Part shown: in pieces, positions 18,265 to 27,401 of the stretch
How the letters are laid out: every line of letters begins with the position of its first letter
Numbering within the stretch: the first letter of the stretch is position 1
Assembly (NCBI RefSeq): GCF_036026595.1
Contig: NZ_JARZFX010000003.1
Coordinates: 62,001 to 126,000, forward strand
Length of the DNA: 64,000 nucleotides
DNA from: Virgibacillus_P tibetensis
GTDB lineage: Bacteria > Bacillota > Bacilli > Bacillales > Amphibacillaceae
Reading direction: 5' to 3'
Made by a program: the position numbers and the translations under genes
The notes under the pieces: model-generated
Told to the model about the DNA's origin: nothing
What the model saw: the letters and a program-made list of their open reading frames with translations, nothing else
Databases searched by the model: none

Positions 18265-19338
18265 TTATTTTAACTTCTCTTTAAATAATTTCAACTCATT
18301 GATAAACGCATTGAATTCAGGAATGTCCATTTGCTGAGCGGAATCAGATAACGCCACTGCAGGATCTGGATGAACTTCTGCCATAACTGCATCAGCCCCA
18401 ATTGCCAAAGCAGCTTTTGCAGTTGGGAATAGTAAGTCCTTTCTGCCTGTAGAATGGGTTACATCAACAATAACCGGCAAATGCGTTTCTTTCTTCAGAA
18501 TTGGTACCGCTGAAATATCTAATGTGTTTCTTGTGGCTTTCTCATATGTGCGAATTCCTCGCTCACATAAAATAATTTGGTCGTTCCCCTGAGAAATGAT
18601 ATATTCCGCTGCATTTATAAATTCTTCAATCGTCGCCGAAAGTCCTCGTTTTAATAAAACGGGTTTCTTTACCTTTCCTACCGTTTTAAGTAACTCAAAG
18701 TTCTGCATGTTACGAGCACCTACTTGAATTACATCGACGTATCTTAATGATTCTTCTACATCATGCGGGGTAAGAATCTCACTCACCACCGACATTCCTA
18801 CTTCATCTGCAACCTCTCTCAGAATTCGTAAACCTTCTATTCCTAAGCCCTGAAAGTCATACGGTGATGTACGAGGTTTGAAAGCTCCACCCCGCAATAA
18901 AGTAAGTCCTTGTTTCTTCATTGCTAAAGCAACAGCTTTTACTTGCTCATAGCCTTCCACTGCACATGGACCCATGATAAACTGCTGGTTGCCATTACCA
19001 ACCTTCACACCATTGATATCGACAATAGTATCTTCCGGCTGAGCTTTTCGTGAAACTAACAATGCTTTTCGATGATTATCTTCCTGAAGCTCCAAGCTTG
19101 CCTTAAAGATCTCTTTAAAAATGTGCTGAATGGTTGAGGCTTCAAATGGTCCAGCGTGATTCTTCAGTATCAAATCAAGCGATTGGCGCTCACGAATTGG
19201 ATCAAAACGGTTTACTCCTTGTTGCTTCTTTGTACCGATTTCCTGAACAATTCCTGCACGCTCATTTAGTAAGGCTAAGATCTGTAGGTTAATATCATCA
19301 ATTTTGTTACGTAACTCCGTCAAGTCGTGTGTACTCAT
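18265..19338 (-). CDS. aroA: bifunctional DAHP synthase / chorismate mutase
   Basis: 357 residues, SD GGAGGAATTTACTA before ATG. Residues 1-85 form an AroQ-type chorismate mutase (LRNKIDDINLQILALLNERA, with KKQQG and the RE pair). Residues about 105-357 are the class I-beta DAHP synthase: FIMGPCAVEG, GGAFKPRTSPY, VGARNMQNF, LKRGLSATIEEF and DVTHSTGRKD. It makes DAHP from PEP and erythrose-4-phosphate, entry to aromatic amino acids; the mutase domain gives prephenate feedback in bacilli. B. subtilis calls this gene aroA (not the EPSP synthase of E. coli). It is preceded by two tandem tyrosine T-boxes, so tyrosine starvation should raise expression. Confidence 0.96.
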   Translation of the reverse strand: MSTHDLTELRNKIDDINLQILALLNERAGIVQEIGTKKQQGVNRFDPIRERQSLDLILKNHAGPFEASTIQHIFKEIFKASLELQEDNHRKALLVSRKAQPEDTIVDINGVKVGNGNQQFIMGPCAVEGYEQVKAVALAMKKQGLTLLRGGAFKPRTSPYDFQGLGIEGLRILREVADEVGMSVVSEILTPHDVEESLRYVDVIQVGARNMQNFELLKTVGKVKKPVLLKRGLSATIEEFINAAEYIISQGNDQIILCERGIRTYEKATRNTLDISAVPILKKETHLPVIVDVTHSTGRKDLLFPTAKAALAIGADAVMAEVHPDPAVALSDSAQQMDIPEFNAFINELKLFKEKLK

Positions 19339-19440
19339 TAGTAAATTCCTCCTGTAATATAATCATAATTTAATTTTAGTTTTTATTAGTTTTTGCTTAT
19401 AAACACGCTACTTTTCTAATCAGAAATTATCGCCTCCTAT

Positions 19441-19695
19441 AAAAAAAATCCCTGTCGTTTAAAACGACAGGGACGATTCGTATCGCGGTACCACCCTTAT
19501 TGTGAACAGATCTGCTCACCACTTTCACTTGTTAACGATCTAATGACCGTCTTTTCCTTCATAAAGAATTTACTTTACTCGAAAAAGAAGCTCCAGGACT
19601 GTAATTCATGCTTATCTTTGGCTGATTCACACCACCATCAGCTCTCTGAAAACAGGGAGATAAGACACTACTATTTTCCTTTCTTCGCTTACAAA
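19441..19695 (-). promoter_or_regulatory. tyrosine T-box leader, proximal copy
   Basis: Minus-strand leader ending about 100 bases before aroA. It contains the T-box core AGGGTGGTACCGCGA (19483-19498), a terminator CCCTGTCGTTTTAAACGACAGGG followed by eight T (quoted in part; 19441-19473), and stem I elements AGTAGTGTC and GCTGATGGTGGTGTGAATCAGC. The specifier loop reads GAATTACAGTCC, giving UAC (19601-19603) followed by a purine: Tyr. Uncharged tRNA-Tyr should stabilise the antiterminator. It follows a second, very similar T-box. Confidence 0.92.
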
Positions 19696-19713
19696 CTTAT
19701 TTAATTTTTTATA

Positions 19714-19978
19714 ATAAAAAAATCCCTACTGATTTATTGATCAGTAGGGACGATTTTTATCGCGGTACCACCCTAGTTGTGAGTACTATACTCACCACTT
19801 TATCTTGTTAACGATCAAATGACCGTCTTTTTCTACATAAAGATTTTTCTTTACTTCGAAAAAGAAGCTTCAGGAATGTAATTTCGTGTTTATCTTTGGC
19901 TGATTCACACCACCATCAGCTCTCTAATACAGGGAGATAAGACACTACTATTTTCCTTTCGTCGCCGGTTTATATAAA
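19714..19978 (-). promoter_or_regulatory. tyrosine T-box leader, distal copy
   Basis: A second complete T-box upstream of the first on the same strand: T-box core CTAGGGTGGTACCGCG (19761-19776), terminator with arms TCCCTACTGA and TCAGTAGGGA and a T7 run (19716-19750), and stem I blocks nearly identical to the proximal copy. The specifier loop GAAATTACATTCC again presents UAC (19878-19880), Tyr. The similarity along the whole element indicates duplication. Two terminators in series should make readthrough depend on two tRNA binding events. Confidence 0.92.
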
Positions 19979-20154
19979 ATATTTTATTGAATGTTATAAT
20001 TTCATATTATATGATTCTTACCATTCAATTGTCAACCCTTTTTAAAAATTAATTTTAGAATTCTCACATAATCTCTTGTTTTTCAAGCATCATAACCATG
20101 AGATTGCTTATTTGATTATATCAATCATAAATCACATTTATAATATGTCAATAG

Positions 20155-21333
20155 TTATTTCTTAAATATTCCTAATTTACCGATTCGCTCAGCCGCTTCT
20201 GCAAGACGTTCTTCACTTGCAAGTAATCCAACCCGAACAAACCCTTCTCCTGATTCTCCAAATCCACTCCCAGGAGCAACTACAACATGAGCTTTTTCTA
20301 GAAGCAAATCAGCAAACGATATTGACGTATATCCTTCTGGGACAGGTAACCAGGCGAAGAAGGTACCCTTTGGCTTTGGAACTTTCCATCCAATCTCATG
20401 GAGCTTTTCTACAAGAACATTACGTCGCTTCTCATATGTATTCACTAATTGTTCTACTGCCGACTGATCCCCTAGCAGAGCTTTTTCCGCAGCTTGCTGG
20501 ATTGCCCCAAACAAGCTGACATACAGGTGATCCTGAATAAGATTTAAGCTTTCTATAACAGAACGGTTACCAACAGCAAATCCGACACGCCATCCAGCCA
20601 TATTGTACGTTTTAGATAAGGTATACATCTCTATCCCAATGTCCTTCGCACCTTCAGACTGCAGAAAGCTTTGTGGTTTATCACCATCGAAACCAATTGC
20701 ACCATAGGCAAAGTCATGGACGACGCAAATAGCATGCTTCTTGGCAAGTGCTATAGTTTCATCAAAAAATGCCTGATTAGCCGTAGCTGCTGTTGGGTTA
20801 TTTGGATAATTTAAAAACAACAGCTTTGCTTGGTCTAAATCTTCTTTATCGATCTTATTATAATCTGGTAAAAAATCATTTTCTTCTAAAAGAGGCATCA
20901 TTGCAGTTCGCGCATTCGCCAATGCTATACCTGACATATAATCCGGATAGCCAGGGTCAGGAAGTAATGCTAAATCCCCTGGATTAAGCAAACATTGGCT
21001 AAGCTCTACTAAACCTGTTTTAGCTCCAAATAAAATAGCAACCTCGGTTTCAGGATCTATATCCACTTCATATTGACGTTTGTAATAGGATGAAATAGCC
21101 TTTTTCAAAAACGTGTGCCCTGTAAACGGCGAATATTTATGATACGCTGGATTACTTGCAGCCACTTGTAACTCTTCTACAATATGTTCGGGAGTAGGCA
21201 AATCAGGATTTCCTTGTCCCAGATTAATTACATCATGACCTTCACTACTTAACCGCTGAACCTTATTGACAAGATTAGCAAAAAACTGCTGCGGCAACCG
21301 CTTCAACGTATCCGAAAACTCAAAACGCTGCAC
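20155..21333 (-). CDS. PLP-dependent class I/II aminotransferase
   Basis: 392 residues from GTG 21333, chosen because AAAAGGAG lies 8 bases upstream; the open frame continues 24 codons further without an SD and through repeat DNA. The start QRFEFSDTLKRLPQQFF and NLGQGNPDLPTPEHI are typical of the MtnE / LL-diaminopimelate aminotransferase-like group. The PLP lysine is in YTLSKTYNMAGWRVGF, with NYPNNPTAA and the C-terminal RVGLL arginine motif. Probable role: transamination of an amino acid, perhaps in methionine salvage as for B. subtilis MtnE. The exact substrate is not decidable here. The upstream region carries the CACTTCCCG repeat. Confidence 0.85.
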   Translation of the reverse strand: MQRFEFSDTLKRLPQQFFANLVNKVQRLSSEGHDVINLGQGNPDLPTPEHIVEELQVAASNPAYHKYSPFTGHTFLKKAISSYYKRQYEVDIDPETEVAILFGAKTGLVELSQCLLNPGDLALLPDPGYPDYMSGIALANARTAMMPLLEENDFLPDYNKIDKEDLDQAKLLFLNYPNNPTAATANQAFFDETIALAKKHAICVVHDFAYGAIGFDGDKPQSFLQSEGAKDIGIEMYTLSKTYNMAGWRVGFAVGNRSVIESLNLIQDHLYVSLFGAIQQAAEKALLGDQSAVEQLVNTYEKRRNVLVEKLHEIGWKVPKPKGTFFAWLPVPEGYTSISFADLLLEKAHVVVAPGSGFGESGEGFVRVGLLASEERLAEAAERIGKLGIFKK

Positions 21334-21349
21334 AACTCTCACTCCTTTT

Positions 21350-21392
21350 GGGAAGGTGCACTTCCCGGTGCCTGTCACTTCCCGGTTTTTGT
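21350..21392. repeat. dispersed near-palindrome, copy 2
   Basis: GGGAAGGTGCACTTCCC followed by GGTGCCTGTCACTTCCCGG. The first part matches the element at 3614, the second the element at 23466. It sits just upstream of the SD of the aminotransferase gene, so it is probably transcribed in its 5' leader. Confidence 0.5.
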
Positions 21393-21399
21393 CGAATAA

Positions 21400-21885
21400 T
21401 ATCACACTTATTATATCGTAATTTTAACTTTCGCATTATTTTACCAATTCGTCAACTGAATCAGTGTAGTACGCTTCTGTGTAATGCTAATTTTTTGAAC
21501 TATGTATGTACGAGAGTGATAGTCCGACGAACACCACCATAGTTGAACAATCCAACCAGCTTGTGAATCGCAATAAGCAACAAATAATTCATTTAAAATG
21601 TTATGCCTTAAGTGGAACGGCGAGGATAAGAAACATGTCACCATGAATTATGCAGCAAATAAATGATCGCTCTATTGAAAAACTGCCCCATTCCTCTACG
21701 AGTGAGACAGTTTGTTAAATCTAATAGTTCTAATTTGGTCACTGGATAAATTTCTTGAATGGCGATTTAGCCCTTCCCCTAGCCACGAGATAATTAGAAA
21801 ACTTGGCATTCGCCAAGCCTTTGGGCGATGCCTTAGTTGCACTTATGCAGAAAGAAATATGGTTATGCTTTCTTTACTGCCAAAT
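21400..21885. other. 486-bp stretch without a supported gene
   Basis: Short frames here (for example 21441-21644 minus) lack SD sequences and recognisable motifs. A small hairpin CTTGGC-ATTC-GCCAAG is present near 21802. I see no convincing gene; decayed coding sequence is possible. Confidence 0.4.
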
Positions 21886-21916
21886 AAGGGATAACTCTAT
21901 TAAAAGTTATCCCCTT
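21886..21916 (-). terminator. hairpin after Mn catalase gene
   Basis: AAGGGATAACT-N8-AGTTATCCCCTT forms an 11-bp stem just past the catalase stop. The T tract is weak, so it is a likely but not strong terminator. Confidence 0.5.
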
Positions 21917-21922
21917 AACAAC

Positions 21923-22819
21923 CTATAACCCAGCCGACTTCTGCAACCGTCTGGCAATTTCCATAAAATCCTCCTGTGAAATACCAGGTGCAAATTCCTC
22001 AGGTACCGCTTCGTAATCTGGAACAGGTGCCCCCTTTGGTACTCCGTGAATGACTTCGAGTTGCTCCCCAGTCTCGGGATGCGTCCCCTTCCAAATCTGA
22101 CTAATATCTCGATAATCCCGTTCACTAAAGGTGTAGAGCCTGCGATGCGCACCTTCCGCTTCAAACTTTCGCGTTGTATCAAATACACTATTATCAAGAT
22201 TTGGGACCGGGAGCATTTTTGTTATATTAACACCTGTTGCTACTTCAAGTGCCTTTCCATAAGCAACAATATGTGTCCCACCACGGACTAGCAAGTATCC
22301 GATCATTTCTCTTGCGGTAGGATGGTCAGTCATTTCATATACCCTCATTTTATGTGTACGTGCTCCTATTTCCAAAAAATAGTTATGCAATAGATCAACT
22401 ACTAAGTTTCCACTATTAAATACATTGTCCCCAGTCCATGCTCTCCCATGGGAATCACCTGGTTTGGCACTTTGTGCTGTATCAATAAAATGGTGATGAC
22501 TTCGTTTATCTACTGCATTTCGCATCGGGGCAATATCAGGATCTCCCGGAAAGGTGCTACCTTCCATCATAATATTGATTGTATGAGCGACAAGCTCAAC
22601 ATGCCCGAATTCTTCAGCTGTAATACTGGCAACTAAGTCGTAAAAAGGTTTCAGCTTCTTTTTATTTTTAAAGTTAAATGACTGGTACATATAGTTATTT
22701 AATGTCGACATTTCGCCATACCTTCCGCCTAAGAGCTCTTGTACGGCAGAGGCGGCATCCGGATCTGCTTCCTTCGGTCGTGGTAATTCGATGGCAATTT
22801 GATCCATTCGTTCGATCAA
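21923..22819 (-). CDS. manganese catalase
   Basis: 298 residues from TTG 22819, with GGAGGGG 8 bases upstream. The ferritin-like four-helix core carries the dimanganese ligands in GEMSTLNNYMYQSF, EEFGHVELVAH, EIGARTHKMRVYEMTDHPTA (quoted in part) and GGTHIVAYGKALE. It destroys hydrogen peroxide in the cytosol or, in spore formers, in the coat (CotJC-like). The length fits the YdbD-type rather than the shorter CotJC-type. A YuzF-like gene lies 42 bases upstream on the same strand, so they may be cotranscribed; this adds to the oxidative stress genes in the window. Confidence 0.92.
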   Translation of the reverse strand: MIERMDQIAIELPRPKEADPDAASAVQELLGGRYGEMSTLNNYMYQSFNFKNKKKLKPFYDLVASITAEEFGHVELVAHTINIMMEGSTFPGDPDIAPMRNAVDKRSHHHFIDTAQSAKPGDSHGRAWTGDNVFNSGNLVVDLLHNYFLEIGARTHKMRVYEMTDHPTAREMIGYLLVRGGTHIVAYGKALEVATGVNITKMLPVPNLDNSVFDTTRKFEAEGAHRRLYTFSERDYRDISQIWKGTHPETGEQLEVIHGVPKGAPVPDYEAVPEEFAPGISQEDFMEIARRLQKSAGL

Positions 22820-22861
22820 ATTTATTTCCCCTCCTTCATTACTATGCTTCTTAAAAATTGG

Positions 22862-23101
22862 TTACTCAGGTAGAACCCAAATTACCTGCTGCATCCGTAT
22901 ATGAAAATAACGCCTTTCAACCTCTACAACTACATGATCCGGGTATACACTTTTTAACGTACCGCGGACACTGTCCTTAATTGTTTGCACAACTACTACT
23001 CTATCCATACATTGCTGCAGCATTTGATACAAATACGGGTCAACGTGTGTCATCATTTGCGGTGCTTGCACATGTCTTTCCTCGTCATTTGAAGCGCTCA
23101 T
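22862..23101 (-). CDS. YuzF-like DUF2642 protein
   Basis: 79 residues with a disordered N-terminus rich in Glu/Gln/Met, then a compact beta domain (VVVVQTIKDSVRGTLKSVYPDHVVVEVE, quoted as the core pattern) ending in YFHIRMQQVIWVLP, the usual end of this family. SD AAGGAGGTTC precedes ATG. Such proteins are found in the spore coat region of several bacilli, but the function is unknown. Upstream neighbour of the Mn catalase gene. Confidence 0.75.
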   Translation of the reverse strand: MSASNDEERHVQAPQMMTHVDPYLYQMLQQCMDRVVVVQTIKDSVRGTLKSVYPDHVVVEVERRYFHIRMQQVIWVLPE

Positions 23102-23242
23102 CCATGAACCTCCTTTTGCTCTCGCAGTATAAAAAACCCCTTCAACATCTAGTCTATTTCAGAATAAGCATGTCTTATAACCAGCAATTGTTAAGTTAAA
23201 AGGTAATTCAATAAAAGTACCCGAGCTTTTTCAGGGTACACA

Positions 23243-23283
23243 AAAAGCCACTTCTCAAAAAAACAATTGAGTAAGTGGCTTTA
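23243..23283 (-). terminator. terminator of tRNA-Val
   Basis: Minus strand: AAAGCCACTTACTCAAT pairs with TTGAGAAGTGGCTTTTT with one bulge, followed by a T5 run. It starts 7 bases after the 3' end of the tRNA gene. Confidence 0.85.
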
Positions 23284-23289
23284 CACGAA

Positions 23290-23361
23290 TGAGCCGTACT
23301 GGATTTGAACCAGTGACCCCTTGCCTGTCAAGCAAGTATTCTCCCGCTGAACTAACGGCTC
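23290..23361 (-). tRNA. tRNA-Val(GAC)
   Basis: 72-nt cloverleaf on the minus strand: acceptor GAGCCGT/ACGGCTC, discriminator A, D arm GTTC...GAAT, anticodon stem CTTGC/GCAAG with loop TTGACAG (anticodon GAC, Val codons GUC/GUU), and T arm ACTGG-TTCAAAT-CCAGT. CCA is not encoded. It is a single gene with its own terminator. Confidence 0.88.
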
Positions 23362-23774
23362 ATGATATAATAGAACTCACTCTTAGACTATCGAGTGAGT
23401 AAATAACAATAATACTACTATATAGAATGTGCTTATTTCTGTCAATACTAACTACGGCTTAATACGGTTCCTGTCACTTCCCGAAGGAGTGCTGCTAAGC
23501 CGGTAGTATTCCGCTTTTCCAACTGTTTTCCCAGCGGCCCGGAAAGCAAATTAGAGTGGTTAACACCGATCGTTCTGCGCATAATATAGTTAATTCTGCG
23601 CTCCCAATTGTTTTTTGCGGTCGCTGTCTTTGAGGCCTGACTACCGGGATAACATCTTCCTCTCACCCATCGGCAAAAATAAGCTTCGTAACCCGAAATA
23701 AAAAGTTGGATTAAATCCCCAAATACTATTATAATAGTATAAAAATTGTTTCTATTTACGTATGGAGGGTCATC
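23362..23774. other. 413-bp gap with a GC-richer block
   Basis: No supported gene. A block at about 23450-23670 is richer in G+C than its surroundings and begins with the dispersed CCTGTCACTTCCCG motif (23469-23482). The minus-strand frame through it (72 codons) has no SD and no family motif. The last 60 bases probably hold the promoter of the ABC exporter operon. Confidence 0.4.
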
Positions 23775-25505
23775 GTGAGAAAAGTTTTTTCGTTTTTAAA
23801 GCCATATAAACTTCCTATTGGCATTGCTTACACGCTTATGCTAGTTGAACTTGTAGCTGAGCTGCTGCTTCCTTTTTTTCTTGGAAAAATGATTAATGAT
23901 GGGATTATTAATGAAGATTTAAGTACGATCATCATGTGGGGCGGTATTATGATTGGCCTCGCACTGGTTTCATTTGCTGCTGGAATAATTAATTCATTTT
24001 ACGCTTCCCATGTCAGCTGGGGTTTCGCATTTGATATTAGAGAAAAGTTATTTAAAAAAATCCAGGCCTTTTCATTTGCTAATTTAAATAAATACCCTAC
24101 TTCCGGTCTTGTTACACGTTTTACAAATGATGTACGCCAGATTCAGAATACCATTTTCATGGCTTTGCGAATTATGTCAAAAGCACCACTGATTGTAATT
24201 GGTGGCGTTATTATGGCATTTGTTGTTAATGCGAAACTTGCAGTGATCTTCCTGATTACTGTTCCGCTTCTGATCGGGTTTTTACTTTGGGTATTGAAAG
24301 TTGCCAGCAAAATGTTTGATAGAGTACAGAAGAATGTAGACAGTGTAAATCGAGTCATGCAGGAGAATCTTGCAGGCATGCGTTTAATCAAAGCGTTTGT
24401 CAGACGAAATCATGAGGAAAGCCGCTTCACTAAATCAAACGCAGCATTAGCTGACCAGACACGTACGACATTCCGTTTTGTTGAGTCGTCCATGCCGATT
24501 CTTTTATTTGTCATGAACCTGAGCTTAATTTTCATCATCTGGTTTGGCAATATGCAATCTATCGCGGGCGAAACATCTGTCGGGGACGTCGTTGCCATCG
24601 TTAACTATGCGCTGCGAGTATCAATGGCTATCTCTATGTTCACATTCATTATCATGGCCTTTTCACGTATGAAGGCTTCCGCTTCCCGTTTGAGCGAAGT
24701 ACTGACGGTAGATGTTGATTTAATTAATCATAACGACGCAAAGGAAGCTACGGAGGTTATAGATGGGAAGATCGAATACGAGCATGTTGCATTTACATAT
24801 CCAACAGCAGATGAGCCAGTGCTGACTGATGTAAGCTTTACTGTAAACCCAAGAGAAAAACTGGCGATTATCGGTGCGACTGGTGCCGGCAAGACATCGT
24901 TATTCCAGCTTATACCACGTCTTTATAACGTAACAAAAGGAGTATTATATATAGATCAAAAGCCAATTACATCCTATACCTTAGATCAGCTGCGTGGGAG
25001 CATTGGCTACGTTCCGCAGAGTCCGCTTCTTTTTACTGGATCAATTAGAGATAATATTGCCTGGGGCAAGGAAAACGCAACCCGTGAAGAAATCATCCAA
25101 TCTGCAAAGGATGCTCAAATCCACGACACGATCATGGACCTTCCAGACCAATACGATACCCGTGTTGGCCAAAAAGGTGTTAATTTATCCGGTGGTCAAA
25201 AACAGCGAATTTCCATTGCTCGTGCACTAATACGCCGGCCGAAAATCTTGATGCTGGACGACAGTACCAGTGCGCTGGACTTAGCAACAGAATCAGAGCT
25301 TTTAAGAGCGATACAGCATTACCATTGCACAACGATGATCATCACTTCTAAAATATCAACAGCAATCAGCGCAGACCGCATTTTATTAATGAATGATGGG
25401 AAAGTGCTTGCAATTGGCACACACGAGGAACTATTAAATCAATCAAGCCTTTACATGCGAATAGTGGAATCCCAGTTTGGAAAGGAGTATGCAAATGCGA
25501 AATAA
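23775..25505 (+). CDS. ABC exporter half-transporter, degenerate Walker B (YfiB-like)
   Basis: 576 residues from GTG 23775 with GGAGGG upstream. Six membrane helices (about 15-310) are followed by a nucleotide-binding domain: Walker A GATGAGKTS, Q-loop YVPQSPLLF, signature NLSGGQ, and Walker B LMLDDSTSALD, in which the usual catalytic Glu is Asp. H-loop TSK replaces the usual His switch. Known heterodimeric exporters (BmrCD, TM287/288) pair one such degenerate subunit with a competent one. The next gene overlaps and is that partner. Length fits B. subtilis YfiB. Substrate unknown; multidrug or lipid-like cargo is plausible. Confidence 0.9.
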   Translation: MRKVFSFLKPYKLPIGIAYTLMLVELVAELLLPFFLGKMINDGIINEDLSTIIMWGGIMIGLALVSFAAGIINSFYASHVSWGFAFDIREKLFKKIQAFSFANLNKYPTSGLVTRFTNDVRQIQNTIFMALRIMSKAPLIVIGGVIMAFVVNAKLAVIFLITVPLLIGFLLWVLKVASKMFDRVQKNVDSVNRVMQENLAGMRLIKAFVRRNHEESRFTKSNAALADQTRTTFRFVESSMPILLFVMNLSLIFIIWFGNMQSIAGETSVGDVVAIVNYALRVSMAISMFTFIIMAFSRMKASASRLSEVLTVDVDLINHNDAKEATEVIDGKIEYEHVAFTYPTADEPVLTDVSFTVNPREKLAIIGATGAGKTSLFQLIPRLYNVTKGVLYIDQKPITSYTLDQLRGSIGYVPQSPLLFTGSIRDNIAWGKENATREEIIQSAKDAQIHDTIMDLPDQYDTRVGQKGVNLSGGQKQRISIARALIRRPKILMLDDSTSALDLATESELLRAIQHYHCTTMIITSKISTAISADRILLMNDGKVLAIGTHEELLNQSSLYMRIVESQFGKEYANAK

Positions 25506-27321
25506 CCAGCTGAAAGAGCCTTTTCTATACGAAAAAATTCCATTGGAAAAAATAACAACTGATAAAAAAAAGAAAGCCAAAAATACTGCAGGAACCATTA
25601 AACGAATTTGGACGTATTTAGCAAGGGAAAAAGGGAAGCTGCTGCTGGTTATTTTTATGGTTCTGATCAGCTCTGGTTTAAGCTTACTCGGCCCTTTTAT
25701 GATCGGAATGGCCATTGATGATTTTATTGTGACACAGCAAAGTGCCGGGTTAGGTATCTTATTGATTTGGTTAGTGGTTATTTACTTATTCCACTCCTTA
25801 TCAATATTCCTGCAAAATTTCTGGATGGTCGGGATTGCACAGAATACAGTTTACACACTGCGTTCCGATTTATTTCACCAATTTCACCGTCTGCCCATCT
25901 CCTACTTTGATAAACGGCAGCACGGTGAATTAATGAGTCGTGTTACGAATGATATTGATAATGTGAACAACACATTAAACCAATCGGTTATTCAGATTTT
26001 TGCAAGTATCTTAACGCTGGTTGGTACCGTTTCCGTTATGCTGTATCTAAGCCCGATCTTAACATTAGTAACCATGTCGATTATTCCATTTATGTTTCTC
26101 GGGATGAAATGGATAACGAAACGAACCGGCCCATTATATAAATTGCAGCAAAATGATTTGGGAGAAGTAAACGGCTATGTAGAGGAAATTGTTTCCGGAC
26201 AGCATATTGTAAAAACATTTTCCCAGGAAAACCGTGTTATCCGTGAATTTGAAGAAAGAAATAAGAAACTGAACCGTTCTGGATTCTGGGCTTTAACCAT
26301 CTCAGGCTTTATTCCGAAAGTCATGAACATGCTTAACTTCCTCAGTTTTGGCTTAATTGCATTGGTCGGTGGTATTCTGGCTATTAATGGAACAGGAATT
26401 GTGACTGTAGGTATAATTGTTATTTTCACAGAGTATGCACGTCAGTTTACAAGACCGTTAAATGAACTTTCTAATCAATTTAACATACTTCTTTCTGCTG
26501 TGGCGGGAGCTGAACGTGTGTTTCAGGTAATGGACGAAACGCAGGAAGAAACAGATGAAAAGAATGCGAAGGAATTACCAAGCACTACTGGAAAGGTAAT
26601 CTTTGACAACGTCTCTTTCGCTTATGAGGATACACCCATTTTAAAAGAAGTAAGTTTTGAAGCTAATCCGGGTGAAACTGTGGCCTTTGTAGGTCACACA
26701 GGTGCCGGGAAAACAACGATTATTAATCTCATTTCGCGTTTTTATAACTATGACAGCGGGAAAATAACATTAGACGGCATCGATTTAAAAAATATCAAAC
26801 GATCGAACCTACGTAAACATATGGCATTTGTTCTACAGGATTCCTTTTTATTCCACGATACCATTCGGGAAAATATTCGGTATGGTCGTTTGGATGCGAC
26901 GGATCAAGAGGTAATTCAGGCTGCTCAGGATGCGAATGCCCATGATTTCATTGAGCGTCTCCCTGATGGCTATGATACGGTTCTGGACCAGGAGGGAAGC
27001 GGTATTAGTCAGGGACAGAAACAGCTGTTAACCATCGCAAGAGCCCTTCTCGCAGAGCCATCCATTCTTGTCCTGGATGAAGCTACAAGTAATATTGATA
27101 CCATCACCGAGCTTAAGATTCAGGATGCGTTAAAACGCCTAATGCACGGAAGAACAAGTTTTGTCATTGCACATCGCCTGAATACAATCCAGGAAGCGGA
27201 CAATATTATCATGCTGGAGGATGGTGAAATTATTGAAAAAGGCAGTCATGACAACCTCCTAAATCAGTATGGGAAATATTATGAACTGTATAAAGGGCAA
27301 TTATTAGAAAAAGCAACTTAA
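25495..27321 (+). CDS. ABC exporter half-transporter, catalytic partner (YfiC-like)
   Basis: 608 residues from ATG 25495, with AAAGGAG 8 bases upstream; it overlaps the previous gene by 11 bases. Six membrane helices, then Walker A GHTGAGKTT, Walker B LVLDEATSNID with the catalytic Glu, and the switch His in FVIAHRL. Its signature motif reads SGISQGQ rather than LSGGQ. Thus the degenerate Walker B of the first subunit would share a site with this degenerate signature, leaving one canonical site, which is the expected architecture of asymmetric exporters. Confidence 0.92.
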   Translation: MRNNQLKEPFLYEKIPLEKITTDKKKKAKNTAGTIKRIWTYLAREKGKLLLVIFMVLISSGLSLLGPFMIGMAIDDFIVTQQSAGLGILLIWLVVIYLFHSLSIFLQNFWMVGIAQNTVYTLRSDLFHQFHRLPISYFDKRQHGELMSRVTNDIDNVNNTLNQSVIQIFASILTLVGTVSVMLYLSPILTLVTMSIIPFMFLGMKWITKRTGPLYKLQQNDLGEVNGYVEEIVSGQHIVKTFSQENRVIREFEERNKKLNRSGFWALTISGFIPKVMNMLNFLSFGLIALVGGILAINGTGIVTVGIIVIFTEYARQFTRPLNELSNQFNILLSAVAGAERVFQVMDETQEETDEKNAKELPSTTGKVIFDNVSFAYEDTPILKEVSFEANPGETVAFVGHTGAGKTTIINLISRFYNYDSGKITLDGIDLKNIKRSNLRKHMAFVLQDSFLFHDTIRENIRYGRLDATDQEVIQAAQDANAHDFIERLPDGYDTVLDQEGSGISQGQKQLLTIARALLAEPSILVLDEATSNIDTITELKIQDALKRLMHGRTSFVIAHRLNTIQEADNIIMLEDGEIIEKGSHDNLLNQYGKYYELYKGQLLEKAT

Positions 27322-27401
27322 TAGGATTATAATGGGGCTGTAATAGATTAGACACAGCTTAGAAATGCTAACAGACATATATTTTAATTGAGGTGTACGT
27401 A

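Noticed and set aside
23448..23666. 72-residue minus-strand protein
   Set aside because: No SD or motif; it overlaps a repeat motif and a GC-richer intergenic block.
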